From NCBI GenBank assembly GCA_045837725.1, contig JBEWZL010000227.1, forward strand, positions 308,834-372,833: a stretch of DNA of 64,000 nucleotides. Direction: 5' to 3'. Of the stretch, positions 35,201 to 49,335 are shown piece after piece. Every line of letters starts with the position of its first letter. The first letter of the stretch is position 1. Made by a program: the position numbers and the translations under genes. This stretch comes from Vermamoeba vermiformis. Taxonomy: Eukaryota > Tubulinea > Echinamoebida. The notes under the pieces were generated by a model. The model made no database searches. It saw only the letters and a list, made by a program, of their open reading frames with translations, and was not told the DNA's origin.

Positions 35201-36868
35201 CTTCACATTGCCTTCACTCGAGATTTTCTTGTGGAGGTAAGACTAGTCTATTTATAACAATGAGAATGAGTTAATTATTGGATGAATTAGACATCTCGAT
35301 GATTACGCACACAAGTTCAACACTGCTAAAGAGCTCGAGGAGTACGTGACCAATGAGGAGGGCAAGACTTTTTGGACCCCTAAGTTGATTGTGCTCGGCG
35401 GTGTGTTCACGTCAGACAACCTTAAGAACCCAGGTACGTGATACTAAGCTGAGACTACGAACTAAAACTCACCCTCTTGCAATAGCCTTCCGATCGTTCA
35501 TGAAAACCGCGGAGTATTTGTTGTCTTCCGTCCAATCAGGCTACGTTGTTTACGACAACATAGGTCTCCCTGAAGAGTAAGTGACACGTGTCACTATTAG
35601 ATGTCTATTACTAACCCGTGTGGTGCAGGTACGGCTTGGAGTCAGTCCCTTCATTGATGCTGTACAGCAACGGCAAGCGTGTCGCTGTCTTGCCGATGAA
35701 AGACGACGTTCTGTTGCCCATCAGCGAGTTGTCTAAATGGGTGCTCGACAATGGCATTCCCACCGTCGTAAGTCCCTGAGTCATTCTATATCTACCTCGC
35801 CTTTATATTAATAATCCTAACCCTCCCTCAGACTGAATTTTCACCCTTCTTGTACACCAATCTGTACTGGAACTTGAAGCCCCTCGTTGTGTTGTTCGTC
35901 GATCAAAGCAAAACAGCAGATGCCACTGAACACATCAAAATGTTGGAGGAAGTGTGCACCGAGTTCAAAGGCAAAGTTCACTGCACTTACGCTAACGGGT
36001 ACGTCCTTTTGAGCACTCTTATTAACGCTAAAAACCTAACCTTGTCGACAGATCCGATCCTCAACTCGTCGACAGTCACATGTTGCAATGGGATTTGAAC
36101 CCTGAGAAATTACCCGCTGCTGTCATTGAAGCGTAAGTCATCCTTTGGAGCTGATTCTGTTTGGCTGACACGTGTCACTTTTCAGTTGGCATGTCCGTGA
36201 CGAAAGCGAGTACTACCCAATGCGCGTGGATGTCACCAAAGAGTCTCTTCGTGATCACATCAACAAGGTCTTGAACAAAGAGGTAAGCACTCGATGCATG
36301 ACACGTATGCGACCATAAATTAACCCTTGTTGTACAGATCAAGTCCCACGTTCGTTCAGAGCCTGTTGTGCCCTTCGCACCGCTGCCAGAGATCACCAAA
36401 GTTGTTCGCAACAATCTCGAGGAGTTCATCAACCAGCCTGACAAGGAAGTGCTGTTGTATTTCACCCACTCTGATGAACGAGGCTGTCCCTCTTGCCCTC
36501 GCGTTGACAAGGCTGCTCAAAAGTGGGCCAAGAAGTTCGCTAAATACACTAATGTGGCTTTGGGTCAATTCGATGTTTATCGCAATGGTACGGACACGCC
36601 AGTTTATACATAGAGAGAAACGCGTTGCTTATGAATTTACGTAGACTTGCCCTTCAGCCTCTGGCGCGAGATTGGTCAAATCCCCGCCATGTTGTACTAC
36701 AGATCTACCAACAAACAAGAGCCGCTCAAGTACATTAAGAGCTTGGAGTTCAAAGACCTCAAGGACTTCTTGATCGAGCACGGAGCGTAAGTATTGCCAT
36801 TCTCAGCTTGCGTTTTGTTAATGTTCGTTTTTAGTACCCTTCACAAGGCCAAATCTGACAAGGACTAA
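32295..36868 (+). CDS. Large multi-thioredoxin-fold protein of the secretory pathway (PDI-like)
   Basis: About 23 short exons give ~1,025 residues. A signal peptide (NNICILLVVAVTFAIFADVA) is followed by a thioredoxin domain with CEAC, then several thioredoxin-like modules recognisable from cis-proline strands (LPTLIVID, VPAIVMYK, VPTLFYF, FPALKYF, VPSLMLY, IPAMLYY). Two further CxxC sites occur: CLKC near residue ~405 and CPSC near ~935. The last module follows a b'-like stretch (RVDVTKESLRDHINKVLNKE). The protein ends KAKSDKD, so it lacks a classic KDEL signal and may leave the ER or be held by partners. Protein disulphide isomerases usually have four to five modules; this has about seven or eight. 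Two introns carry the TGACACGTGTCA palindrome. Confidence 0.85.
35582..35593. repeat. TGACACGTGTCA palindrome, copy 5
   Basis: Perfect palindrome directly after a splice donor (GTAAGTGACACGTGTCA) in an intron of the PDI-like gene. The arrangement repeats that of copy 2. Confidence 0.8.
36166..36177. repeat. TGACACGTGTCA palindrome, copy 6
   Basis: Perfect palindrome just before a splice acceptor (ACACGTGTCACTTTTCAG) in another intron of the PDI-like gene. Confidence 0.8.
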
Positions 36869-36956
36869 ATACAATGACTAATTTTGATATTACATATGCA
36901 ATAAACTTTTAATTAAAAATCCGAGTTATTTATTCAAAATTTCGCATTCAGCTTGC

Positions 36957-39900
36957 TTAAAAGCCAAAATGTTTGTTCAAAGCCTCTTGAGCTTGTTGAT
37001 CAACCTTAGCAATATCAGCCTTCAAACTGTCAACATTAGACTTCCATTCGTTCAATTTGTTCTCAACGGCCTTGCGAGTAGCTTCGTTGGTCAATTGTTC
37101 ATCACGGAGCAAACTGCCGAAGATGCGCAACAATTGCACGCGGTCGAGTTCAGGGTGCTTGGCAACGAGTTCAATCAACACGCCGTGGCAAACAACAGCC
37201 TCTTCGTGATCCTTGGTGATGGGCAACAACTTCATGAATTCGTCGACGAGCTTGTTGAACTCAACGGCCTCAGGAGTGTACAAGCACAACTTGCCCAAAG
37301 AGCTGATGGCGTTGTCGATGACAGGAGCGAACTCTTCGTCTTGCGACTTCTCGCCGTGAATCAACTCCTTCAAGCCCTTCAAAGCATCCTTGACGAAAGG
37401 AGCGTACTTGGCCTTGTAAGCTTGAGCATAGACACCAATGCCAAAGGCAGCAGCTTGAGCAACATCGTTCTCATCAGCTTGGATGTACTTGGTCACGACG
37501 GGCAAGAACTTCTCGAGCAAAGCAAAGCTCTCCTCGCCGATGTTCTCAGCAATGGCATCGACCATGCAGCACATGAACCAGGGACCGAATGCCTCCTTGA
37601 AGGCAGGAACAGCGGTCTTGGCGCCCTTCTTCTTGACAAGTCCGGCAATTTCAACCATACGTTGGTAGACCCAGAGATTGGGAGTGAAGGCCTTGACGAA
37701 CAAGTCCTTGTTGTTCTTGGCAATAGCTTCAACAATGGAGATCAAATCACCGACAACAACGTCAGCCTCTTCAATATCACCATTGGGACTTTCGTCATCA
37801 TCGTCTTCGTCGCCCATTTCTTCGTCATTTTCACCGGCCTCAGCAGCAACTTGATCAACAATTTCGAGAACAGTGGACATCAACTCGAACAATTTGTTGA
37901 CTTGGTTGGCATTCAATTGGCCAAGGTTAATAAGAGCAGCCAAAGCCTCAAGCTTGGCATCGATAGTCTCGAGCGAAGGATCTTCAGTGACGGAGTTGAT
38001 CAACGCGTGAATAATGTCAGAGAACAATTTGCTCTTGTCCTTGTCAGAGCCAGTAGCGCTCTTGTACAAGCTGACCAATGAGATAGCAGCCTTCTCGCGG
38101 ACCTTTTCCAAGTGAGCGTAGTTCAACATGTTGGAAGCCTTCTCGACGGCAACAGCGACGTGAGGAGCAAAGAGAGGACCCAAGTTCTCGGCAAAGAGAC
38201 CGAGAGCCTTGACGGCCTTGGCCTTGTTGTTGAGTTGCAAGAACAAAGTCTGGTTCATGGCAGCAGGGTTAATACCGCCCATTGAAGCACCAGCACTCTT
38301 CATGCCACCCATATCATCGTCATCATCGTCTTCACCGAAGGGATCGATGTCGTCATCAGGGATATCTTCAACAGTCTCAATGATGGAGACAAGAGTCTTC
38401 ATGTAGACATCCAAGTAAGGAGCGAAGTCTTGGCCGAGTACCTTGGCAGCGAGACCAGCAGTCAAGACACAGACAGTCTTGAGCCAGTCTTCAGGGGATT
38501 GTTCCTTCTTTTCATTGCTCTCTTCCAGAGAAGGCAAATCGCCGAAGTTGAAAACAAAAGGCTTTTCACCAGCAGGTTGAGCAGCGGGTTGAGCACCACC
38601 GAAGTTGAATGTGAAGTTGGGTTGAGCACCGGTAGTAGCGGCACCAAAGTTGAAGGTGGGGGCAGCACCGGTGGAAGCAGTACCGAAGTTGAAAGCACCA
38701 GGAGTAGCGGGCTTGGGAGGTTGCTTGGCCTCAACTTCCTTGCGGATAGTCTCAAACTTCTTGACGGCAACATCGAGGGCAGCCTTGACAGCCTTCTTTG
38801 CCTCGTCGTCGACCTTGTATGAAGAAATTCTGCAAATGGTTTCGAGGACTTGACCAAGTTCTTCGTTGTCCTGAGTGTTCAACAACTTGGAGATGGCTTG
38901 CAAAGTGGCCTCACGGTAAGGCAAGAAGTGATCTTCTGCAGCACCAGCCAAAGCAGCAGCTGTGTAGAAAGAACGCTCGCGGATGTGCTTGTCCTCGCTG
39001 TTGATCAAAGGCAAGACACCCTCGAACAATCTCTTCAAGTAAGGAGCGAGGAGTTCAGGGTCGTCAACCTTCTCGCAGAAGTTGTTCAATGAAGCAACGG
39101 CGACCAATTGGTTGCGCTTCTTAGTGCCGTCAAACAAGAAAGCCTCGAGGGCAGGCAAAATAGTGGCGTGGTATTTGTTTTGAAGCTCTGGGCCCAAGTC
39201 GTGCATCATCAAGCTGAGAGTGTGAACGGCAGCGTGAACGACGTCGGAGTGAGGGTGGTTCAATTGAGCCATAATGTAGTTCTTGAGGACCTTCTCCATC
39301 AAAGCGTCGCTAGTCTTGTAGACAGCAGCGCTGGCTTCGCAAGTAACAGCCAACATGAACAAAGCGGCGTGCTTGGCCTTGAAGTCAGCGTTGGGGTCAG
39401 TGAGAGGTTGGTCAACCAACTTCAAGACAGTGTTAAAGATAGTAGGGCCACCAACGACCATGCTCAACTTGTCAACGTATTCAGTGAACTCTTGGTTAGG
39501 TCTGGGAGCATCGACGTCGCCAACCTTGTTGGGATCAGCATTCCATTCGTCGGTGGGCCAGTTGATCAACAAGTCTTGCAAAGCCTTCAACATCATGTGC
39601 AAGCTCTCATCGCTGACAGGGTTGACGTCATCCATTTCGTCGTGATCATGATTGCAGTTCTCGCCGTGCACGTGCTCGTGAGCGTGAGCCTTAGCCTTGG
39701 GTTCGGCGGGCTCTTCCTCATCGTCCTCTTCGTCTTCTTCATCTTCCTCATCGCCAAAATCAGCACCCATCATTTGAGCAACGGCGAATTGAGCAAGAGA
39801 CTCCCAGACGTTAACAACGTTGTCCAACAACAAGTGGACGATCATCTTGCTGCGCTTGTTGTGCTTCAAGCAGATAGCCAACAAATCAGTCAAGTTGACG

Positions 39901-41188
39901 ATGTACTTGTCGTTGTAGTTGTTGAAAAAGTTGACGACCTTAGTCTCAGGCTCGCCAATCAAATCTTCCCAAATAATGAAGACGCTTGCAACCAACTTCT
40001 GGTTGTTCTTTTCAATTTCTAAATAGCGCGGGTTAGAACACAGTGCCAGAAAACACAATCTTTGAGATACGCACCAGGATTTTCGTTGACGTTGCCTTGG
40101 ACAACTAAAACCTTCAAGAAGTCGAGCGAGAAATCAGCAAAGTTTTGCAAGAACTTCTCGAGGTTGGCGGGAGCAGCCTTGCCAGAAGTGATATCAATCA
40201 TAGCGGCGTGAATAGTCTCCAACATAGCGCCGGCGTTCTTGGGATTCATTTCAGTTTCAGTCTTGTTGACTGGCTTGGGTGCCTCAGCGGCTTTAGCACT
40301 AGAAAATACAATGCATGGTCAGACACGGAATTCCAACTCGATATCCTCGGTTCGTTTGCTGCTTACCCTCCACGGGCCTTGCCTCCACGACCACGGCCGC
40401 CACGACCACCACGGCTGCTTGCAGCCTTGGCCTTTCGGGCGTTTTGCTTCTCCATAACAGTCCAGAGATCTTGCTCGAGGGCAGTGTAAAGATCTCTGTT
40501 AATGAACCATTAGTCGTTGAAAAATGTCAGTATAAATCATTAAAAATATTACCTCAAAATATAGTAACGGCGCCAGTCAACTTCATTGTTATCTGTTCGA
40601 AGAAAACAGTCAGATCGGATTAGGAAATTTAATTGAATAGAAATACGTGAGCTGTCATGTTTGATTTCGGTTCATTAAATCGTAAAAAAATATTAGCGTA
40701 TGATTATGGGTAGCAGATTACTCGTACCAGTCAAAGGGATCAACCAGTTGGATTGATCGACCTTGTCTCCAGGGAGCTTAGTGGACCATCTCTTAGAGCA
40801 AATATTCTTCCACACTGTTTGATCTTCAGCAGATTGGGTCCATCCAGCAGCGCGAGCTTTTTCAGCTAAAAAGAAGACCGATCAGATCAGAAGATCAAGC
40901 AACACAAAAAAGCCAAGAATATTTGCATACGTCCAAGTACTACATAATTCGTTTATCATAAATGCAACTTTGAGAACAAAATAATTAAATGCCGAAAACG
41001 ATCTGCGAAACGGCTAGATTTGTGATCTGTGGGTGGATTTACCCCCTTAATTAATCAAAAATCATTTTGCAGGCATATCTGAATAAGCAACAAACTTGGA
41101 GTAATTATACACATTAACGAATCATACCAAGCTGGCGAGGGTCAGATTGATACAACGACCAAAGTTCGGCTTCTGACAACTTGTTCAT
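36957..41188 (-). CDS. Importin-beta-like (IPO5-type) HEAT protein with F-box-like N-terminus, RGG tract and FNFG motifs
   Basis: Six exons join in phase. Exon 1 (41188-41128, MNKLSEAELWSLYQSDPRQL) continues into AEKARAAGWTQSAEDQTVWK and NICSKRW, the shape of an F-box (binds Skp1), followed by DWRRYYILRDLY. Next come an Arg/Gly tract (RGGRGGRGRGGKARGG) and a helical solenoid of ~1,080 residues encoded mostly by one 3.1-kb exon. The solenoid looks like a karyopherin of the importin-5/Kap121 kind: HEAT-type repeats, acidic loops (DEEDEEDEEDDEEE), a His-rich patch (HAHEHVHGENCNHDHD) and a second acidic run. Near the middle an insert carries four FNFG motifs (FNFGTAST, FNFGAATT, FNFGGAQP, FNFGDLPS), typical of nucleoporins rather than their receptors. 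Codon bias is strong, so expression is probably high. Confidence 0.85.
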
Positions 41189-41425
41189 CGCGTAGTAGTG
41201 GTTCTTATTTGCAAAAAATTAAGAGATGAGCCACAAACAATTTGTTGGTTCCTCTTCTATCGATTTTTTATGAAATTTAGTTGCCCTGGTAAGATCTGGG
41301 GTGGATCCAGTATTTCGGGCAGAGAAGTGGCCATTAGATCAAGATCATGTACAAACAACGTTAATGTTTAATATTATCCAAAATTAGTTGGATCTGCCTG
41401 ACAAGTATCCAAAGTGTTAATTGAG

Positions 41426-44096
<2,671 letters not shown>

Positions 44097-44244
44097 TGCT
44101 AATAGCTTGCACACTAAAGGCCGGTGGTGTTCTACTCAGCTGGATGCAATAAAATTATGTCACAACAGAAATTTTATTTTTGTTCTCCTACCAGCGCAAG
44201 ATCCAACATTACAGCCAAAAAGTAATGCAAAATATATCAATAAT

Positions 44245-45745
44245 ATGGACGGCGAAGTAAACAAATTGGCGGTCTCTATTGGAGGTACGATCGAACGATC
44301 TACCGAGATCTCTTGAACTTCTCGATCGACGACGAGAGACTTAACGATAATATAATAATAATTCTAATTAATATCATACTTAATTTTAGAGGGCGATAAA
44401 GTCTGGGGTACTGGTCAAGATGAGGTGTTGAATTACCAGCAGAAAGAAGAATGGCTACAAAAGCAATTAGATTTCTATACATCCCGCTTAAATGACCTTA
44501 ATAATGCTACCAATAATAATAACAACAAAGATCCTCAAGGAATGCAAGTCGATAACGAAGGTAAATCCGTAATTTGAAAAAATCCAAACTCACCCAATAA
44601 TTAAAATAATTTACAAATAATAATATAAATAGTACATACTAGTCATTGGTACTTTTTACAATTTATTTCGAAAATTAACAGCCATATTTTTTTGGCGGTC
44701 AAAACATATTAGGGCGAAATTGAGTCTTAGCTGCGCCTTAGCGTTTAAATCGTTCTAATATTACTTTATTAATATTATATTCCAAGACGACGAATATCGA
44801 TGGGCTAAGACCGAAGAGGAATTGCTCCAAAAAACAGCAGATCTGCACGATAACCTATACGCACTGACCTCGAGGAATTTGCAAAATCATTTATTAATAC
44901 GAAGGTACAATTTGGCGTGCTGATATTTTTAAACGAGTTCAATATTAGTGACTCCTGGAACGGAAAGTCCGGACTTTAGCTCGCTTAAGAACGAGCATTT
45001 TTACCCGGCAATGAATTAGCAATAATTATATCGGAATTAGTTGTAGATACCATATAACGAGTGATTTATGCTAATTATTGGGCTACAGATTGACAGAACA
45101 GCCAATTGCTTTGAAATTGTTGTATGAGACCAACACGCAAGACCAGAAAGAAGTGCAGCTGAAAGAACTCATGTTGACGCGCGATGAAAAGGCGACTAAA
45201 GCCCTCGCACTCAACGACGAATTGAAGAACTTGCAGAACGAGCGATTTGACCTCGAGAAGAGCATATTAGGTACGTTGTTTATTTACTTCATCGCCGAAT
45301 AATACGATACTAATGGTCGTTATTTGTTGCAGAAATGAAAAAGAACTTGCGTACTAAATGGAGTGAATTGCGAGACAAGCAACAACAATTCAAAGAACGA
45401 TTCAAAGCTCAAATTCCTGACCAGAAGAATGACGCGTATGTGATAAACAAACTTATAACAATTTGATAGCACCTTATTAATCATTGTTTATAGGAATGGC
45501 ATCGTTAGACTCGAGCACGAAGTTCTGTTTTTGGCAAATCAAAATAAACTCGTTAGAAATTCATTCCAGGCAAGTAACTCCGAGCCTAATTTAAGCCAAT
45601 TTGTCTAATATAATCCATTTAGGCGTTAATATTGGCCTCAGGAGTTGATTGGGCCGAAGATCCAGACTTGCGCGATCTGTTTTTGAACTTATCTGTGGAA
45701 CCAGAACTCGATACACAAGTTGAAGCCTTGCCATTTGATAAATAA
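44245..45745 (+). CDS. CENP-H-like kinetochore protein
   Basis: A coiled-coil protein of ~270 residues in seven or eight short exons. The N-terminus is MDGEVNKLAVSIG, followed by QKEEWLQKQLDFYTSRLNDL. A long helix (QKEVQLKELMLTRDEKATKA, LKNLQNERFDLEKSIL, EMKKNLRTKWSELRDKQQQF) leads to a C-terminal box FQALILASGVDWAEDPDLRD. That box matches the end of CENP-H, a member of the constitutive centromere-associated network, whose human form has SKVNWAEDPAL. Assignment rests mainly on the box plus overall coiled-coil layout. If right, the organism keeps a CCAN-type inner kinetochore. Starts at the ATG at 44245, 150 nt from the divergent kinase gene. Confidence 0.72.
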
Positions 45746-45866
45746 GCTGAATTGTAAATAATAATGAGATTTGAAATTGAATAATAAATTGTATTTTAAT
45801 AATCAGTGCCATTTATCAAAACATGATTTTATTCGAAAAACGAAGTATAAATAAGAGTCTTTACAA

Positions 45867-46989
45867 TTAAAACAAAGGCGGGTTGCTCGGAGCAGGTGCA
45901 GCTTGAGGTTGATAATCACCAGGTGTGCTTAGGGGTGTGGTAGAATTGCTGGGGGCAGGGACTGGTTCGTAGGGTGCTTCGGTGTAAATGAACTTCAAAT
46001 AGATGATCACTGTAATAATAATCACGAGCACGACGATGATCAAGATTTGCAATAATTTGTTCTTCATGAATGTCGCCCAAATGCGGTTCATAATCTTCTT
46101 GGCTGTGTCGAGCTGTTCGTTGATGCCTTTGACCTGCCCAGAAAATTATTACTCGGTCCTTAATCACAACTTAAATGTTTCACGTACGTTTCTGCGCTGT
46201 GATTCAATTCGTTCGCGTTGTTCACCGAGCGTTCTCAATGTATTTGAGCCGCTTTCAAGCGCACCCAATGCAACTGAGTGCGCGTTTCTAATGTCATCAC
46301 CTTGACCGTCCAACTGTTGTGTCAATGAGCGCATTTGATTTCGTTGATCCAACGATGTAGTCTACAACGACAGCGTTAATATACTGACTTAAACGCATTG
46401 AAAGAGAATGCAATGATGTTGCAACAACATTACGAGATAACACGTACAATATCGCGGTCAGTACCACCCAACAAGCTCATACGATCGCTCTTCTCCGAGA
46501 GGTTCTGTAAATCACGTCTCAAATTCTTCAAATCTGCTTTGTAATTCTTGACTTGCGATGATAACTCGTCGACTAGACCATGTTAAGACCGTGTTAAAAA
46601 CGATAGATATCATTGAAAGTCACTTACATTTGCCGGGAATTGTTCGAGCACTCAACTCCATTGAATCGAGCTATGAATTTAGCGTATTAGTTAAACTGAT
46701 ATTGATACTGGTAGCCCTGAACTTGAGCTACAAAGATAGATCGCTGGTGTTTAATTGATAATTACCAATTGTTCGGCTTCTTTGTAGGCATTTTCTGCTT
46801 CTCTGACAGCATATCGTTTATCGTCTATAATAGCAAGTAATAAATAACAGATTTTTCCAATTTTCCGAAAATAAAATCGTTATTTTGCACAATAATTACC
46901 TCCAGCAAGTTCTACTGCGTTCTGAATTTTATCCTTAATCTCGCTCACTAAATCGAGATAGTCTGCTTGATATTGCTTGTAGAGATCCA
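45867..46989 (-). CDS. VTI1: Vti1-family Qb-SNARE with a proline-rich luminal tail
   Basis: The N-terminal helices (MDLYKQYQADYLDLVSEIKD, EAENAYKEAEQLL, ELSSQVKNYKADLKNLRRDL) form the Vti1 Habc bundle. The Qb SNARE motif follows (SNTLRTLGEQRERIESQRRN, INEQLDTAKKIMNRIWATFM), then a single C-terminal membrane anchor (LLQILIIVVLVIIITVIIYL). Vti1 drives fusion at the trans-Golgi, endosomes and vacuole/lysosome. Normal Vti1 proteins stop right after the anchor. Here ~40 residues follow on the luminal side, rich in Pro, Ala and Ser (YEPVPAPSNSTTPLSTP). Total length about 260 residues against ~220 usual. Confidence 0.92.
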
Positions 46990-47534
46990 TTTGTTGTGTT
47001 TAAGCGGGTTGGTTTAATGAATCTACGTTTAAAAAATTAGTTTAACAATTACGAAGACGTTCAAAATTATATCATATATTTGAAATAATTATGGCACCGT
47101 ATAATCAATAAAATAAATGACTACAAAAAATATGAAATTCAATACCGCACACTTCGACCGGATTCACGTTTCAATCATTATTTTAATATTACAGTAATTA
47201 ATTATTGATATTATATGCTAGGTTGCTATCTTATTTTCTTACCTTGAGGTGATCTTTGGGAAGAAATGGATCTATCGGTTGTGCAAGGCGATTACTGCAC
47301 CGATTACTTAGTGTTGCTAGTAATGAATCAAGACTAACTGAGGTATCTTGAGAAGAGAGACAAACAGAATTGCCAAAATACCACGCGTAAAATTATTTGA
47401 AAACCACGTAACGGAACCGGCAACAAAACACGAAATAAACTGCACATTGTTTCGAATTGATGCAGCCGCATCTTATTTACATTGGAAGTAGGGGTAATAA
47501 TACAATAAGGGTAGGGTTGGATTACAAAATTAAG
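46990..47534. other. Intergenic region
   Basis: Lies between the Vti1 start and the GATA factor stop. It is AT-rich with G-rich words near 47490-47530 (GGGTAGGGTTGG), probably part of the GATA 3' UTR. No gene was seen. Confidence 0.5.
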
Positions 47535-48515
47535 TTAGTTGGGGTTGACAAGCACAGAGATCGAGCTCCTAACTCGGATGTCTTGCTCTTTTTTGCATCT
47601 GTTGGCGTATCGCAGGCCACAAGCATTGCATAATGAAGCGGGACCATTAGGACCTTTGCGCCACTGAGGAGTAACTGAAGTATGACATTTATCGCATTGC
47701 TGTCGGTTCTTGGGTTTGATGACCTTAGGTCTGTTATGTGACTTGCGCCACACTTGCAACATTTGATAACGACCAGCGTCGCTGTCTGAGCGAGATTGCT
47801 CCTCTTTTTTCACTTCAAGGTGTCTCTCTTTGTAGTTCTGTTGTAGCCTTTGAGCTTCGTACATAGTTCTATACTCATCAGGGGTGGGGATAGGACTGTT
47901 TAATAAGAATATATTAGTTTCAGGGTCAGAGTTGGGTTGGATTGAAAGAAAGTTGCTCTAGATTTAGATGAACTTACGTAGTGTTCTGCAACCATGTGGG
48001 GTTAACGGCTGGGATATGCATTGATATCAGGGCCTGCGAGGCGCACGAGGTCGATGATGATTCTGAAGAAGGCTCTTCATTACTCTGTAAAGGAGGATTA
48101 GTTCTGGGTTGGGATTAAATCGGACATTTAATTTCCAAATTTGGAATTTAGCACGATGTCGCATGATCATCAGGGAAGCATTGAATGCTAGTTACCTTGC
48201 AAGCCCAAGCTGAAGGGGGTTTATATTGCTCTTGTTGAGTTTCGGCCACAGATCTAAGATTGGCCATTAATTGCAGAGACAACAAAGCCGCTCGTTCGAG
48301 CTCTTCGTTCGAGGTGACTTTTTGTTGCTTCTGCTTTTCGTCCACCAGCTGAAAGATTTGCTTACAAGTTTGCTCGACCTAAATTTCGAATATTTTAGCA
48401 TCACGAGGATCGAATTTATGATTTTAAATATTGCAGTATTTGATATGCGAACACTTACTGTGCTCCAATCGGCTTTATTTGATGTTGTAATTGTTTGATA
48501 GCTGTAAGTCGTCAT
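47535..48515 (-). CDS. GATA zinc-finger transcription factor
   Basis: Four exons: a short N-terminal exon [18 protein letters not shown], an exon with Gln-rich helix ([18 protein letters not shown]), a Ser-rich exon ending NPTWLQNT, and a C-terminal exon with the DNA-binding finger. The finger is [18 protein letters not shown] followed by CNACG, spacing CX2CX18CX2C. This is the 18-residue loop type seen in plants, fungi and amoebae and not the usual 17 of animals. A basic tail ([13 protein letters not shown]) follows. It would bind GATA sites in promoters. A possible upstream exon ending ATG-GTACGT near 48598 would add three residues or supply the 5' UTR. About 220 residues in total. Confidence 0.88.
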
Positions 48516-48598
48516 GGTTGGTAGCTGAAAGTTGACTAGCGATCGAGTAAGTAACAATCTTCAGTGAAATAGAAATTATTATAATAATAATACGTACC

Positions 48599-49335
48599 AT
48601 TGCAAACGACAGGACCCTGAGAGCACGAGGGAAGTATCGATGATGAAATATTGGAGAACATTTTGTCGCGTTGGATGGCGGATGGTGCCTCGTCTGTGGT
48701 TTCTCTTCTCTTTTTAACCTAATAAATCGCAACCGTAATTTTAGTCCTGTCAGATTTATGCCATCTTCGGAGCACAAATAAGCCCGAGAGGGGCCACGTC
48801 AGTTTTCTCCGATTACTCGACCAATGGGAGAACGCCACCTCGATGGAAATTGTCCGGTGCGCGTGCAGATGGAAATTCCAGTCAGATTTATTGATATTCC
48901 AATTTAGTAAGATTGGTGAACATAGATTACTGCATCGAACGGTTGTTTTCACCAGCAGGAATTGCGAATCAACTTGCAGGTGTGCGTTGGATCAGGTCAT
49001 ATAAAAATTGAGAATGATTCGATTACGATGTGGGTATCCTCCGAATCTTCCCGGTGACGTAATGTTCACGTGCAGTCTTTTACGCATTCACGGTGGGGGA
49101 ATTTTGTTTAAATGCCCGACCCGGACATTTTCGCGTGAACAAGAAAGAATGATGACAAAACACCGAGATAGCGAGACCAAATTTTCCTTTGCTCCTTTTT
49201 AGAGCAATAAGTCCGCTAGATTAAGAACATGGCAAAACTCCCGGGCTCGTAGGGATCCAACCTCTCGTACTTTGCTAAGTGCGTGTAACTTTTGCGTTTC
49301 GTGCATTTCAATTTAAAGTATATTTAACTACCACG
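48599..49335. other. Divergent intergenic region
   Basis: Lies between the GATA factor and ATG7 and holds both promoters, plus a probable 5' UTR intron of the GATA gene near 48520-48598. Nothing coding was seen. Confidence 0.5.

Noticed and set aside
36969-38081. 370-codon open frame on the plus strand opposite the karyopherin gene
   Set aside because: It is the mirror of a strongly codon-biased exon: leucine- and glutamine-rich with no domain. The opposite strand reads as a clear HEAT protein. The same applies to the 304-codon frame at 39108-40022.
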